Shown: positions 20,205 through 32,400 of the stretch, piece by piece
Layout: each line of letters starts with the position of its first letter
Position numbering within the stretch: the stretch's first letter is position 1
DNA from: Heloderma charlesbogerti
Taxonomy: Eukaryota > Chordata > Lepidosauria > Squamata > Helodermatidae
Assembly: GCA_026122225.1 (NCBI GenBank)
Contig: JANEZZ010001855.1
Location: 124,001-188,000 of the forward strand
Length of the DNA: 64,000 bases
Direction of reading: 5' to 3'
Position numbers and translations under genes: made by a program
Notes under the pieces: model-generated
Told to the model about the DNA's origin: nothing
What the model saw: the letters and a program-made list of their open reading frames with translations, nothing else
Databases searched by the model: none

Positions 20205-20905
20205 CCAACCCCTTCCTGATGCCAGTGTGGCGTAGTGGCTAGAGTGCTGGACTGGGAGTTGGGAGATCCGAGTTCAAGTCCCCACTCAGGCATGGAAGCT
20301 CACTGGGTGACTTTGGGCCAGTCACAGACTCTCAGCCCAACCCACCTCACAGGGTTGTTGTTGTAAGGATAAAATGGAAGAGGAGGAGGATTATGTATGC
20401 CACCTGGGGTTGCTTAAGGAGGAGGAAAGATGGGATCGAAATGGAATGAATGAATGATGCAAACATCTAACAACGGTGTGTCCACACCTTTCCTAGATGT
20501 TTCGCTCCATTGACAAAGAGCTTGTGTTGTCAGGAAGTGCTTCCTAATGTTTGTTGTTATCATTTGAATCCTTGGGTCCCACCTGCAACAACAACAGAAA
20601 TAATGCTACTGTCCATATGACAGGCCTTCACCCATCTGAAGATGGCAGTTGCATAGGCTCTGAAGAGTGCCCTCACCAGGCTAAACATACCCAACTCCTG
20701 CAAGGTTTCTTCAGAGGACTTGGTCTCCAAGCCCCTTGCTGTCTTTATCACTATAATTCCCTGGACAGGGTTCCTTTTTTTGTCAACATCCTTTTTAAAT
20801 TTTGGTGCCCTGCCCAAAACTGGGCATAGTATTCCAGGGGAAGTTTGACAAAAGGAGATTATACTGATGGTGATGGAGATGGAGATGGAGATGGTGATGG
20901 TGATG
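20205..20905. repeat. tRNA-type SINE inserted in an antisense CR1 3' region, plus GATGGA repeat
   Basis: A SINE at about 20219-20455 has an A-box-like GTAGTGGCTAGAGTGC, a B box GAGTTCAAGTCC and a CORE-like body, ending in (GAAT)n. CR1 3' sequence in antisense flanks it: TAGTCCAACCCCTTCCTGAT before, and 20480-20860 after, which encodes on the minus strand ARGLETKSSEETLQELGMFS. TGATG lies on both sides of the SINE as a possible target duplication. A GATGGA/GATGGT microsatellite follows at 20868-20905. Confidence 0.65.
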
Positions 20906-22594
20906 ACAGTAAGCAAGAATATTCATAAATGACCAAAGTATTCCTTATGCCAAATTCTTCATACTATCACCAGTGATTTGAGTGTTGCCATAATCTTTTA
21001 GAAATTAAAAGTTGCTGATTGAATTAAATAGCATTTATCATTTCTGAGGACTTTATTCCTCACTGTAAAGTCACCTTTACCAGAGAACTGAACAGGTTTT
21101 CACAACTAAGAGCTGTAAATCTAAATTTTGTTTAAAATATAAACCCCAGAATACTGAACCAGAGTTCCTCTTAGACTATTTGTGCCAGTTTAGTGATATG
21201 GGATTTCTTCACTTCCATAGGTGTGAGGGGAAAATATGACCTTCATTGCCTTCAGTGTTATTTACTAATCATTTTGGTTGTAGGATTGGAAGTGGAATGG
21301 AATGCTCTTTCTGGCTCAAGAGATGACAACATATACAGTTCTTTTTTTTCACTGTGTATTGGGGGAAAAGACAGGGTCTCCACACATGTTGTAAGGTTAA
21401 TTTTGAAATTCTCCAAAAGATTGATTTCAACGGAAGACTAGCATAGCCCCCAACACAGTTTATTTTTATTTGTTTGGGTTTGAAAAGAGGTAAAGCTCGT
21501 CTGTAAACCCAACAGGTGTTTATTTTCTTAATAATAACTAAATAATTGCATTATTAAAGGGAGTTGCAAAAACAACTCAAAATAAGCCTCAAAATTATAC
21601 CGCCTATAACAATGACACCTGTTCAGCTAGGAATGTGAAACTTGGTATCCATGATAAGGTCTACAGTTGTGTAAAGTTTCAAACTGATCTGAGGTACACA
21701 TTGCAAATTGTACTCTTTATGCCAAGCTACAGCTCTGCATAGCATATATTAGTTTTAATTTAAAACACTTTTCCTGTCCTGGTCCTGGGCACTCCATTCT
21801 CTGCATCTGGATTTGGGTCTGAAAGACTGAAAGACCAAGGAAAAGTGTGATTTTGCACAATGCATCAGTGATCCCAGGTTAGGGATGGCATCATCCTTAG
21901 CTTCTAATTTCCTGGCTTTGTGGAGATTGAGCTCAGGTCTTAAACAAGATTTTTTATTTATAATAATCAATTCAACTGTAAATTGTGCAGAGAGCTTACA
22001 TGAACAGACCATCTCCAGCTCCAGCTTATGGAGGATGGTGGATACGGCAACTAATCTTGTAGAAAAATAACAGTCCAAAAATGCATGGGGCTGTTAGTAG
22101 GGGAACTTAGGTCCCATTGAAATACTGGAACAAGTTAGTAATGACATATATTTTTCCCATGAATTTCAACTGGAAAAATGTTCAGCTGGATCCAAGCTTA
22201 TGTAAGGGAATATCTCTACAATACAAGAAACACAACAGCAATTACACTTCCAGAAACATTTTTTTTAATCAAACATTCTGAAAAAGCTAATACCACAATA
22301 ATTACACTTTTTGATGGGTCAGAAATAAAAAAAAATATATACATAAAATCCAATAATCTTCTCACATGCATTACAGGAGATCTGAAGAGAAATTGACACC
22401 AATACCATCAAGTAATCTGGGTTTACTCCACACTTTGCTTTATATTTACACTCTAATGTGGGAATCAAAAGCATGACAGTCATCATAAACCCCAGTACAG
22501 ATATCACTGAAAAGGAGTACATCCCATTGAAGGTAATGGAACAGATTCATTAATACTAACTTTGTCTAAATCAGTGCCATAGAGTTTAGATTCT
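20906..22594. other. Downstream flank of the V2R gene, duplicated, no gene
   Basis: Shared with copy B (37815-40217). It holds a half copy of the 18660-19205 inverted-repeat family at about 21760-21925. A long stretch of uncharacterised but duplicated sequence precedes the V2R stop codon. Confidence 0.45.
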
Positions 22595-23496
22595 TTACTT
22601 GTTTCTTCTTCTTAGCTGTTCTCTGTTGTTTAACTCAGGCCTCAACACAATGATATAACATTTGGGGGAAAAGATACAAATGAGTAACCCAGCACTGGAG
22701 GCCAAGATGGAGAAGATCTCTACAGCCACCATGTATTTTCCTCTTGTGCTCAGGTATGTTGGAACAAAGGAAAGCCAAACACTGCAAAAGACTAACATGC
22801 TGAAGGTAATGAACTTGGCTTCATTAAAACTGTCAGGCAACTTCCTGGCTAGGAAAGCCACAGTGAAGCTGACAATGGCCAGAAAGCCCAGAAAGCCCAA
22901 GACACAATAGAACATGGTGACTGATCCTTCATTGCATTCCAATACAATTTCTTTATTCATTGAGTGCATATCAAGATTGGGGAATGGCGGAGAGGTTGCT
23001 AACCACACCATACAAATACTGGCTTGAATGAGAGAGCAGAATAAAACAACAGAGGATGCCAATTTATTCCCTGCCCATTTCCTCATTATGGACCCAGGAA
23101 CAGTAGCCATGAAAGCTAAAACCACGACAATAGTCTTGGCCAAGATGCAAGAAACAGCCAATGTGAAGATGACACCAAAAGCAGTTTGTCGAAGGAGGCA
23201 GGGCAACACATTAGGCTCACCAATAAATAGCAAAACACAAAGGAAGGAGAGCAGAAGGGAGGTGAGGAGGCTATATGTGAGGTTCTGGTTGTTGGCTTTG
23301 ACTAAGGGAGTGTCCTGGTGCTTAATGAAGATACAAAACACCAGAGCTGTGATGAAAACAAAGAAAAGAGCCAACATGGCCAAAGCAGTCCCCAGAGGCT
23401 CTTCATAAGTCAAGAAGGTTATGGTTTTCGAAATGCATACATCTTTGTCAGAGGTGGGATATTGATCTTCTGGGCATTGAGAACAGTCATCCATGT
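22595..23496 (-). CDS. V2R exon 6 (seven-transmembrane domain)
   Basis: 902 nt including the stop. After acceptor TTTTCTTTTTCAG it reads [13 protein letters not shown], then TM1 ([20 protein letters not shown]), the TM3 region [20 protein letters not shown], and the strongly conserved [20 protein letters not shown] and [20 protein letters not shown]. It ends [19 protein letters not shown]. All seven helices are present, in contrast with the copy at 40218-41083. Confidence 0.94.
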
Positions 23497-26400
23497 CTGA
23501 AAAAGAAAACATGGGCTTCTACATTGCTGTCTGATGTATATTATATTGTCATGATTGAAACTCAACACTGAAAAAACCCCAATGACTGCTGGAGTGAATT
23601 CTAAACAACAACTTCACAGTTTTTAATACCATTACATTTCTAGTAACTTACACTCAGAGCTGATGCTAAAGGAAACTAGATAGAACACATCATGAAAAGG
23701 GAAATCCTATCAATGTGTCTTCTTTCCTTGAATACAAATGTATAAATATAGATAATTTTGTGTGTTGTAGGATAGATGTATAGGATAGGTATTCTATAGT
23801 GTTCTAGGCATTGCCAGATTCTGGGAAAGATGCTAGATTATTGCTCAGTAGGGGTGTGCACAAAAGATAAAATTTGGTTTTAATGCTGCTTTGGAAATTC
23901 AGATGTGGGTCAATTCAGCTCAGGCCATCTCAGAGGACACCCATTGTGACAAATCTCTCTGAGGTGGCCCACTTTAGTTTGGGACTTGTCCATAGCAAAC
24001 ACACAACCAGAATGCTCACAAATGAAGAGTTAAATATGCCACCTTGGATGCATCATACTGTCCCATCTCAATCCTAAACCAAGATGGTACCAGGTACATA
24101 CCTTGAGTGTGAAAATATGTTTTAAACAACCCAACTCTATGAGTAAAGATCAAACTGGCTTCATTCAAGGATGACAGTTATCAGATATTAGCAGGAGAAC
24201 AATACAGTGAGTTAATATATATATCAATATGATGAAATACAAGCATCTCTCATATCATTAGATGTTGAGTGGTATTTCCTATTTCACACCTTAGGGCAGC
24301 ATTCCCTAACCTCATGCCCTCCAGATCCCTTGGACAACATCTCCCCTCATTTCAGCTATCATCAGCATTGGGCTATCTAGAGGGCACCATTTTGGGGATG
24401 GCTGCCTTGAGTTTGGAGTTTACTTTCTAAGAACTATAGAAACTATATATCCCAACCAAAGGCCTAAGGTCACATAGTAGTGAAGTTGGTACTGGAAGAA
24501 GTGGTGAGGAGTTTTAGTGAGTACGCACAGCTGCCTCCTGTACATTATATGGTATTGCTGATGCATAGAGACTTGTGTAGCTTAACATAGTGAGCATATT
24601 TTAGTTGGCTTTATCTAACCAAGGTGGACCCCTTTGAAAGGCAGCTTCTAGAAGTAGGCCTCTGTATATTTTTATTGATGTCAGGGAAGTACAGCTCTAC
24701 GTATCAACAACTGTACATTTGCCTTGTTATTTTTCTCCCTGAGATAAAGGTGTAGTGTCTTATCTCATCCATAAGTTGGGAGGCTTCCTTTCTCTCTTTG
24801 AATGTTGGGGCCTCTTTCTTCTAAGGAAAGCAATTAATCCAGGCAGGGATGTTATGAGAATCTTTGAGAATGTGTGAGGGGCTATATAAGCTGGAGAACA
24901 AAGGAACCCAATTTGGTGTTGCTTCAGAGGCAATTGTGTAGCTGGCCTGGAGAAATCGCTTTGGTCCTGGGAGATGTGTTCTGTGGTGTCTTGGACACAC
25001 ACACACACACACATGGACAACTGTTTTGTATCCTGAAGGAATGTGAGCTTTCTTTGTGTAATCTTTCTAGCTCCATATATAAATTGGAAACCATATTTCA
25101 CTAATGGTCCAGATGTATTGCCCTGTAGGAACTTAAATGAGATATAGTTGACTATATTACACTACTGTTGCCATTTCACTGTGCAACTTCTGGGGAAAAA
25201 AGATATCCAAAGGTTGGTGATCTCTGCTGGAGTTGTGGGAAAGGTGGAGCAGATGTCCATGCAGGGTGGAAATGTGAAAAAGTCAGTAACATTTGGAAGG
25301 CTAATATAACTCATATCAGAAACATCAGAAGCCCCTTCCTGTTAATATGTTTGTACATATCTACTTGATATATTAATAGAAATAAGATATATGTGATAAA
25401 ATATACACACATCATCTCTTACCCATATGTTTCGAGAACTTGCCTTCTGGACATGGAAGGCAATCATAGCAGCAAAACGGCTCCCCTTCCTTCATTGCCT
25501 TGCTATAACCTGGATGGCAATTATCATTACACTGAGAAAGAGGTTGCACCTATCCATAAACAAAAGAGAATCATCTTTTATGAATTGGGAGCTTCCCAAT
25601 TCATGGTCACCATAGAATTAACAATCTCGCTCCATTCAGTGTCTTCCCCTCTACTTGAGTTCAATATTTAATACTGCATGAACTGCCTGTCACAGTACTT
25701 CATATTCTGGCACCCTAATACCATTCCAATCCACTGTACAGTCAGATCAGCAGGTGAAGCTACATTGACTGTAGAGACTTTGTTTTACTCCTCTCCTCGA
25801 GTCGCTAATCTTCATTAATTTTATTTTTTTGTTTCACTTATTTATAGACCATGTTTCATCATAATCGATAAAATACTGTTTACCTTTTAGGACTAGTATA
25901 ATAAAACCACAATAAAACAGAGCAGATATCTAACATTCAATAGGCCAGTACTAAAAATCAGTGTCTGGGAATGCCCACATGAATAAATACATATTTACTC
26001 ACTAGCAGAACACCTGCACAATTGGTGTCTATCGGATCTCAAAGAGGAGGTGCTTGATTTAACACAAAACCTTCACCCCGGTCAGGGTGGCTTGGTTATA
26101 TTTCCCCAGTTCTTCATCTCACTGTAAGGTTTCCAACCTCCAGTGCATTGGCTTGGCAGTAGGAATGGACAAGAATTTTGTGTCAGTTTGCATATCACCT
26201 AAACCTGGCCTGTTTGCAACCCTGGATATGAATGGGAGCACTGAAATAGTCACACATTCCCAGACCTGCAATGACATTTGAAAAATGTGTTGTTATTCTT
26301 GTAGTTTGGGATGTGCACTTTGAAATGCACATCTCTCCCCCACCCCCAATTGCATTTTCATGCTTTAGTCAATGGGGAAAGAGTGATCTGTGAATTTAAG

Positions 26401-29400
26401 AAATGAATTATACATGCCAACTTTCAGTAAAGTAAAGAATTTCCAAAATATAGCCAGACAATAGATAAGGTTGCACCCATGGTTTGGATATGCAGCACTG
26501 AATCGACAGAATACAGAGACAGACCTATGGCAGTGTCTGAAAGGTGAACCAGTCTGAAATGACTGCTGGGTACTCCCAGACATGCGGAGGGGGCCTACCT
26601 GGTTGTACCTGCTGTGCCATGTGATAGCATCCTCACGTAAGGCGAACACCACATCGTGAGGAGCACTGGGGTCTATCCTCCCAACCTTGACTCTCTGAAA
26701 AGATTGGTTTGGGAATGTGACCCAGTTGATAATATCGAATCCATCTATTAAATCCCCATTTTGGTCAAAAGATACCTTTTCCCCAGCACTATTGTTAAAT
26801 GAGATGCTTCTCAGAAACCAGTGGAGCTAAATTGAAAAAAAGAAAACAAAAAGAAAGAAGAGAGATTCAGAAGAATGTACAAAAGAATGAACATGTTTCA
26901 CGCTGGATATCTATGGTTAGTGGTTCCCTTCCAAGTTCTGTACAGTTTAGTTGCAGTAGCAGTATGAGTTGCAGTAAGTGTAGCAGTGGTAGAGCATCGC
27001 AGTAAGCAATCACCTAAAATTGTTAAGTTCTTTACTTTTCCTCTTCTTATTGGATTGGATCTAAGCTAAGTTTGCAAAGGGAACTAAACTGAACAAATTA
27101 TAGATTATTTAATATCATGAACTGACATGGAGCTTTACAGAGGACAACAATGAAAAAGATAAGCCAGAGGTTGAATTAAGAAAAGGCCTTGCCCAGAAAC
27201 CTGTAAACTAATGAACTTGAAACCAGGGTAGTTTTGAATATTCTCTGGGAATGCGGGGGTGGAGGGAGAGGAGGTGAGATAAAAGGGGGAGGAAAATGAG
27301 GTGGAGAACTTCTGATGCCTTTGGGTGCATTTCCCCATCTCATTACCCCTCTTCAACTTGCTGCCTATCCCCCAGTTCTCCTGAAGAAGGCTGGATAGAA
27401 AAGTCAGCAATGGATGCAAAGCATCTGTGAGGTAAAAAGAAGCCATGTCTGCCTGTGTGGGTGTGGGGCCATTAACGTTGTTAACTTTGATGTTTGGGCT
27501 TTGCACTGGGCATTCTTCTCCTGCTGCTGCTGGAGCGTTCGTTTTTAAGGGTTCTTATCCATCCTGCGATGATTCCTGCCAGTCGGAGATTATTTGGTAA
27601 ACCTGAAGAAATTATGGCTCCATGGAATCCCTGTTATACATCCTGATGATATCCCACACATGTCTTAGAATCTGAGATGCAAGTGGTTCCTGAAATTTCA
27701 CTCAAGAGGTCTGATGGACGGACGCTTAACTTAAGAAACCACTTAAGCTAGTGCTGGGCCACATTGTAAGTCTTAAAATGAAACAAAACTGGGAAATTGA
27801 CAAAGGATTCCTTAAAGTTTCTCACTCACGGTAAAATTGGCAATAGGAAGTAGAATGTCCACACACAGCCACACCCTCATGCCCACCAGACAGTAGGGAT
27901 GTAAGAACCACCTACCTGGCTCCGCGCCAGGCAATCTGCGGTGGGGGGGAGGCACTCCGTCTCTCCCCCTGGAATCCTCAATGGGGGGGAGGCACTCCGT
28001 CCCTCCCCCCTGGAATCCTCCCGGCCAGCTCCACTCTGTGGCCAAGCCGCGGAGCCGCCGGCCAGCTCTGGCCACCAGCAGCCGGACATCCGGCCAGTGG
28101 GCAGCCCTACAGGGATGCAAATGGCAGCTGTCGTAGCCGCTGCTATTTACGTCCCTGTATTGAGCCGTGATAGGCTACATAAATACTTACGTAGCCTATC
28201 ACGGCAGGGGGAAAAACCCAGCGTACACAAATGGCGGTAGACGCCGCCATTTGTGTATGCTGGGTTCCCCCCCCCGCCATGATAGGCTACGTAAATACTT
28301 ACATAGCCTATCACGGGCTCCGCAGGGACGCAAATGGCGTCCCTGCATTAGCCGTGATAGGCTACGTAAGTATTTACATAGTCTATCACGGCTATGAAGA
28401 GGAGGAAGCAAATGGCAACCGCAGGACGGCCGCCATTTGCAAAGCAGTGCGGACGGGAGAAGGTAAGTGCTCCGTTTCGCATGCCTTTCGTGGGGTGGGG
28501 GTGGCGGGGACTTCGTCCCATGCGCCTTTCATGGGTTGGGGGGGGCTTCGTTCCGTGACAGATTTCGGGGGACCGAATGCACTGGCATTCGGCCTCACCA
28601 GGCTCCATCGCGGAATTCTCTGACATCCCTACCAGACGTGTGTGTGTGTGTTCCTCACACAGCACTCCACTCCCCCACCCAAATGATGAATGGCCACCCC
28701 ACCCAACCGACATAAAGTGCCACGTAAGACAGCATTCTTTTTTCAGTATTATTTCCTCCGAACTGTACACTAATTATGAATGAAAATACAAACACAGTAA
28801 GGTTGCTTCTCTCTAAGAACCAAACTGCTTTTTGTGACTTCCAACCTGGGTGCTGTTTACTCCCCAAGATGCAATTTGTGGTACGTAGCACAACCAGGGG
28901 CAAACGGAACCCAGGGGTTGGAGGAATTCAGCAGAAAAGCAGGGTGGGCCCCCTATTCAGATCAGCAGCACGTTCTAAATTGGGGCCCCATGGCTGCTCT
29001 TTCTACGGAACAAAAGCAGCCTGGTTAAGCATGCCTGTTTAAACCCCTGCATAAGGTTATCCATAGTTTGGTGCTCAAGCTGAAAACTAGAGGAAATCTA
29101 ATTCATCTATGTTCCAATACACCCAAGCCAAAGAAATTCAAGGGAATCCCCCTGCACACCCTCTCACTGGGGATACCTCTGGATCCTGCTTGCAATACTG
29201 GGCACAATATCCATTCTGGACATGTTTCCAGCCATGCAGAGAAGGATGGTTCTGAAGGAGATTCTAGTGCCTGTGGAAATCTCCCCCAGACCTGATTTCC
29301 AAGGTGAATGGGAAACAATACAACAAATGAAGACTTTTTTTTGCTCAAACTGCTTTCTATTCATATATAATAGAAATTAACATAAAATATATAAATGAGT

Positions 29401-32400
29401 TTCACCAGTATTTTGAGCAAATGGGTGATGGCTGAACATTATTTAGTCCACTAGAGCAGAATGGGAATACCCAGACTTATAGTAAAAATCAGGATCAGGA
29501 TTTGTGGACTGTGTGATGACTCAATATTAAAAGCGGCGTGGTATTTCCATCTGTAAATTCAAGACAAATAGCAGGACGGTTCCTCAATGGGTGCTGCATT
29601 CCTGGTTTCCAGCTGGCACTATGCATGTGGACTACTTTGAGGCAAGCTGAATTCCCAATTCACCAATTTTTCACAGGCAGAGCAGACTGCTGGAGTCATT
29701 CCTCCCCACAACTCCTGTGCTGTCAAACCATCAATATAACAAACCTAGACTATGTCTGTAATAAGCAAGCCTGCCTTTTTAGGTAGACAGCTTTCCGCGT
29801 AGTCTGGATTCTCTTTTTGCTCCCAGATATGGAGTCTCTGCTGCATTACTTTGCAAAGAACTTTACCTGCCATGCCATTTGATTTGGAAGATCACATCTC
29901 TTTCCATTTACACTTGCTCCATATTTGGATGAAAGCATGGCCTGCAAAGCATGTGCCACAGCATGGACTGCATTGTAGACACTATAGCTAAGACCAGTCA
30001 TACTCATTTCAAACACAGATGCTGGAAGAGACTCTAGCTTTTCCTCCCCTGTACAGATGTTCCCAGCCGTCACATCCAGCTCAGAGTTGGGGAAGAGACA
30101 CTCAAATGCCATTTCCCAGAAGAGCCTGATGAAGCCGTCTTCTCTGTCAGAGGTGGGGTTCCTCATCTGAAGAAATTTCTGAAATCCAAACACCTCCTTG
30201 GAGTGAATTGCAAAAGATATACAGCCATGAATAAAGTCTACATCTGAACTTCTTTGAAAGGGAAGTGATGTGAAATCCATCTGAGCTGTCATAATCCAGA
30301 CTTTAGTTTTTGTCTTCATTGGCAAGCCCTCATATTCTAAAGCCTGGGGAAACATTCTCAGAAATATCATGGTATGAATTTCACCATTTAGGATAACTGC
30401 ATTAGCAGTACTATTAATGACAACCCTTAATTTTTGAAACGCAGTGTCCACAGTGTCAAAAAACTGTGTAGCAAATGAAAGTGTGGGAAATCTTTCTATG
30501 AAGTCAAAGCAGACACCTTTCTTGGTAAACATGGGGACAATATCCTGTATCATCCTCTCTCCATTATCATCATTCACAGAACCCAGCCCAATCCATGTCC
30601 ACCTAAAATGCAGGAGTAACTGGAGAATCCCCACATATTGATGAACACTGTTTGGGAACATTTGGTGGAAGAAAACGTTTTGGATGTTGGTATTCATCAT
30701 GGGAGAAGAGCCATAGATGAGCTAAAGGAAATAAAGCAAGAAGTGCTTAGGGGAGAAGATCCCATCCAAAATGAAAATAAGTTTGTTTGGATATGTCCCT
30801 CTCTTTGTGTATTTAGATATTTTCATTCCTTGCCTATGTTTTCAGCTCTTGAAGCTTTTGCGCATCATAGACTAATTTACCATACAAAGGAAATTCAATA
30901 AACAAAACCCCTACCATTTACAACAAAAAGTTAAGAAGAATACTTTTTTCAACCAAGCACCATCCAGAACACAGGGAAATCATGAGCTAAGGCTCACAAA
31001 CCTTGACACCACCTGCTTCTTAAGGCGGCAGAGAGTGGAAGTGCAATTTTCATTCTCCCAAAGCAGATAAACCATGTGAACACAATGGAGAATATAATAT
31101 GCAGGTGTGACTATGGAGTTGTGGGAAACTTTTGACAAAAACCTGGAGCCACCTACTTCTCTCTCTCTCTTTCTCTCTCTCAGAGCAGCCTTCCCCACCC
31201 TCCAGATGTGTTGGACTGCAACTCCCATTATTGCCATCCCACATTGCCACTGGCATCATCTTTTCCAGAATTAGGCTATAACACATGGGATCCACCAAGG
31301 GACTCAGAAACAGGTGCTGCACTTTAAAGAGAGTATATCTTCAACCAAATGAAGAAAGAACTAATGAATGCCTAATCAAGACACTTCTGGAGACTCCATA
31401 ACTGGTTCACAAGTACCTTCCCCCATGCCTGGCTTGCCTCAGCGCAGGGAGCACATTGTGGGAGGGGGAAGGCAGCGCCAAAGGCCTGGACGAGGGCCGC
31501 GTATTCATGCAGGCGGTGTTGCCAAGGGGAGGGGCTGACAGGGTGATGTTAGCTTGTGAGGCCCCTCCCCTTGGCCTCTTTGAATTGCAGCTCCCTCCCT
31601 GCATGCAGTGTGTGCTTTGCTGATAACATGGTACTACAGCTGTGATTTCGGGTGCGTGTGTGTGATGCGTTTCCTCTTTTCGATGATATGTTAGTCGCCA
31701 CACTGTTCAACAAACCAGGAAGCCATGACAGCACTCTATCTTCAGTGTGATACATTTTTTTAAAAAACAAGCAAACTAAAACACTTTGGTATGTACATTT
31801 TTTTAAAAAAAAATAGTATGCAAGTTGTAACATCAAAAAATTCTATTTTTAGAAGTTCTTATTCGGAAAACTCATATGCTTTAATGCACCTTTTGAATAG
31901 GGGCTGCTTCATACACAATAATGTATTACATAAATGTACATTTTCCGAGTCCTGTCTAGAAGTTTAATTAACAACAGTAGAATAATATGGATGTCCCATC
32001 GAATTTAGTGGGGCCCATTCCCAGCCAGGTATATGTAGGATTGCAAGCTAAGTATATCAGTTAAGAACAGATCATTTTATCACAATGCCCGAATGCTGTC
32101 TCTGTTGCCTGCAGGCATTACAACAATGATTGTGACATTCCACAACCTTTTCCCTTCAGATGTGTTGGACTGCATCTCCCCATCATTGTCAGGCAGCATG
32201 ATGGGACACAGCAATGACTGTGTCTCCTCTAATTCCTCCTCCTTCAATGCTCCTGTCATGACATGCCACTTGATGACCATGTAGACTCTAAACTGTAGAT
32301 CTTACGGGAAGAAAACACCAGAGATAATTTCTCTTGTTTCAAGTTCTACCTGCATTTTTGGAAATCTTCTGCCAGTCCTAAGAAAACGGGACTCATGGCC

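Larger units (their letters stand above)
17287..23806. repeat. Segmental duplication, copy A
   Basis: 17287-17482 and 19022-23806 match 35733-35931 and 35932-41396 in the same orientation with only scattered differences. Copy A keeps about 1.54 kb (17483-19021) that copy B lacks. The duplicated block includes CR1 fragments, the GGGGCTGTTCACACAACA MITE, a SINE, the GATGGA repeat and V2R exon 6 with part of intron 5. Beyond 23806 the two copies diverge abruptly. Confidence 0.88.

Noticed and set aside
22662..23408. Plus-strand frames opposite V2R exon 6, and the same at 40285-41087
   Set aside because: Antisense shadows of a well-supported V2R exon; they mirror one another only because the exon was duplicated.
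23874..24077. 67-codon frame in V2R intron 5
   Set aside because: Chance length, no family similarity, inside an intron.
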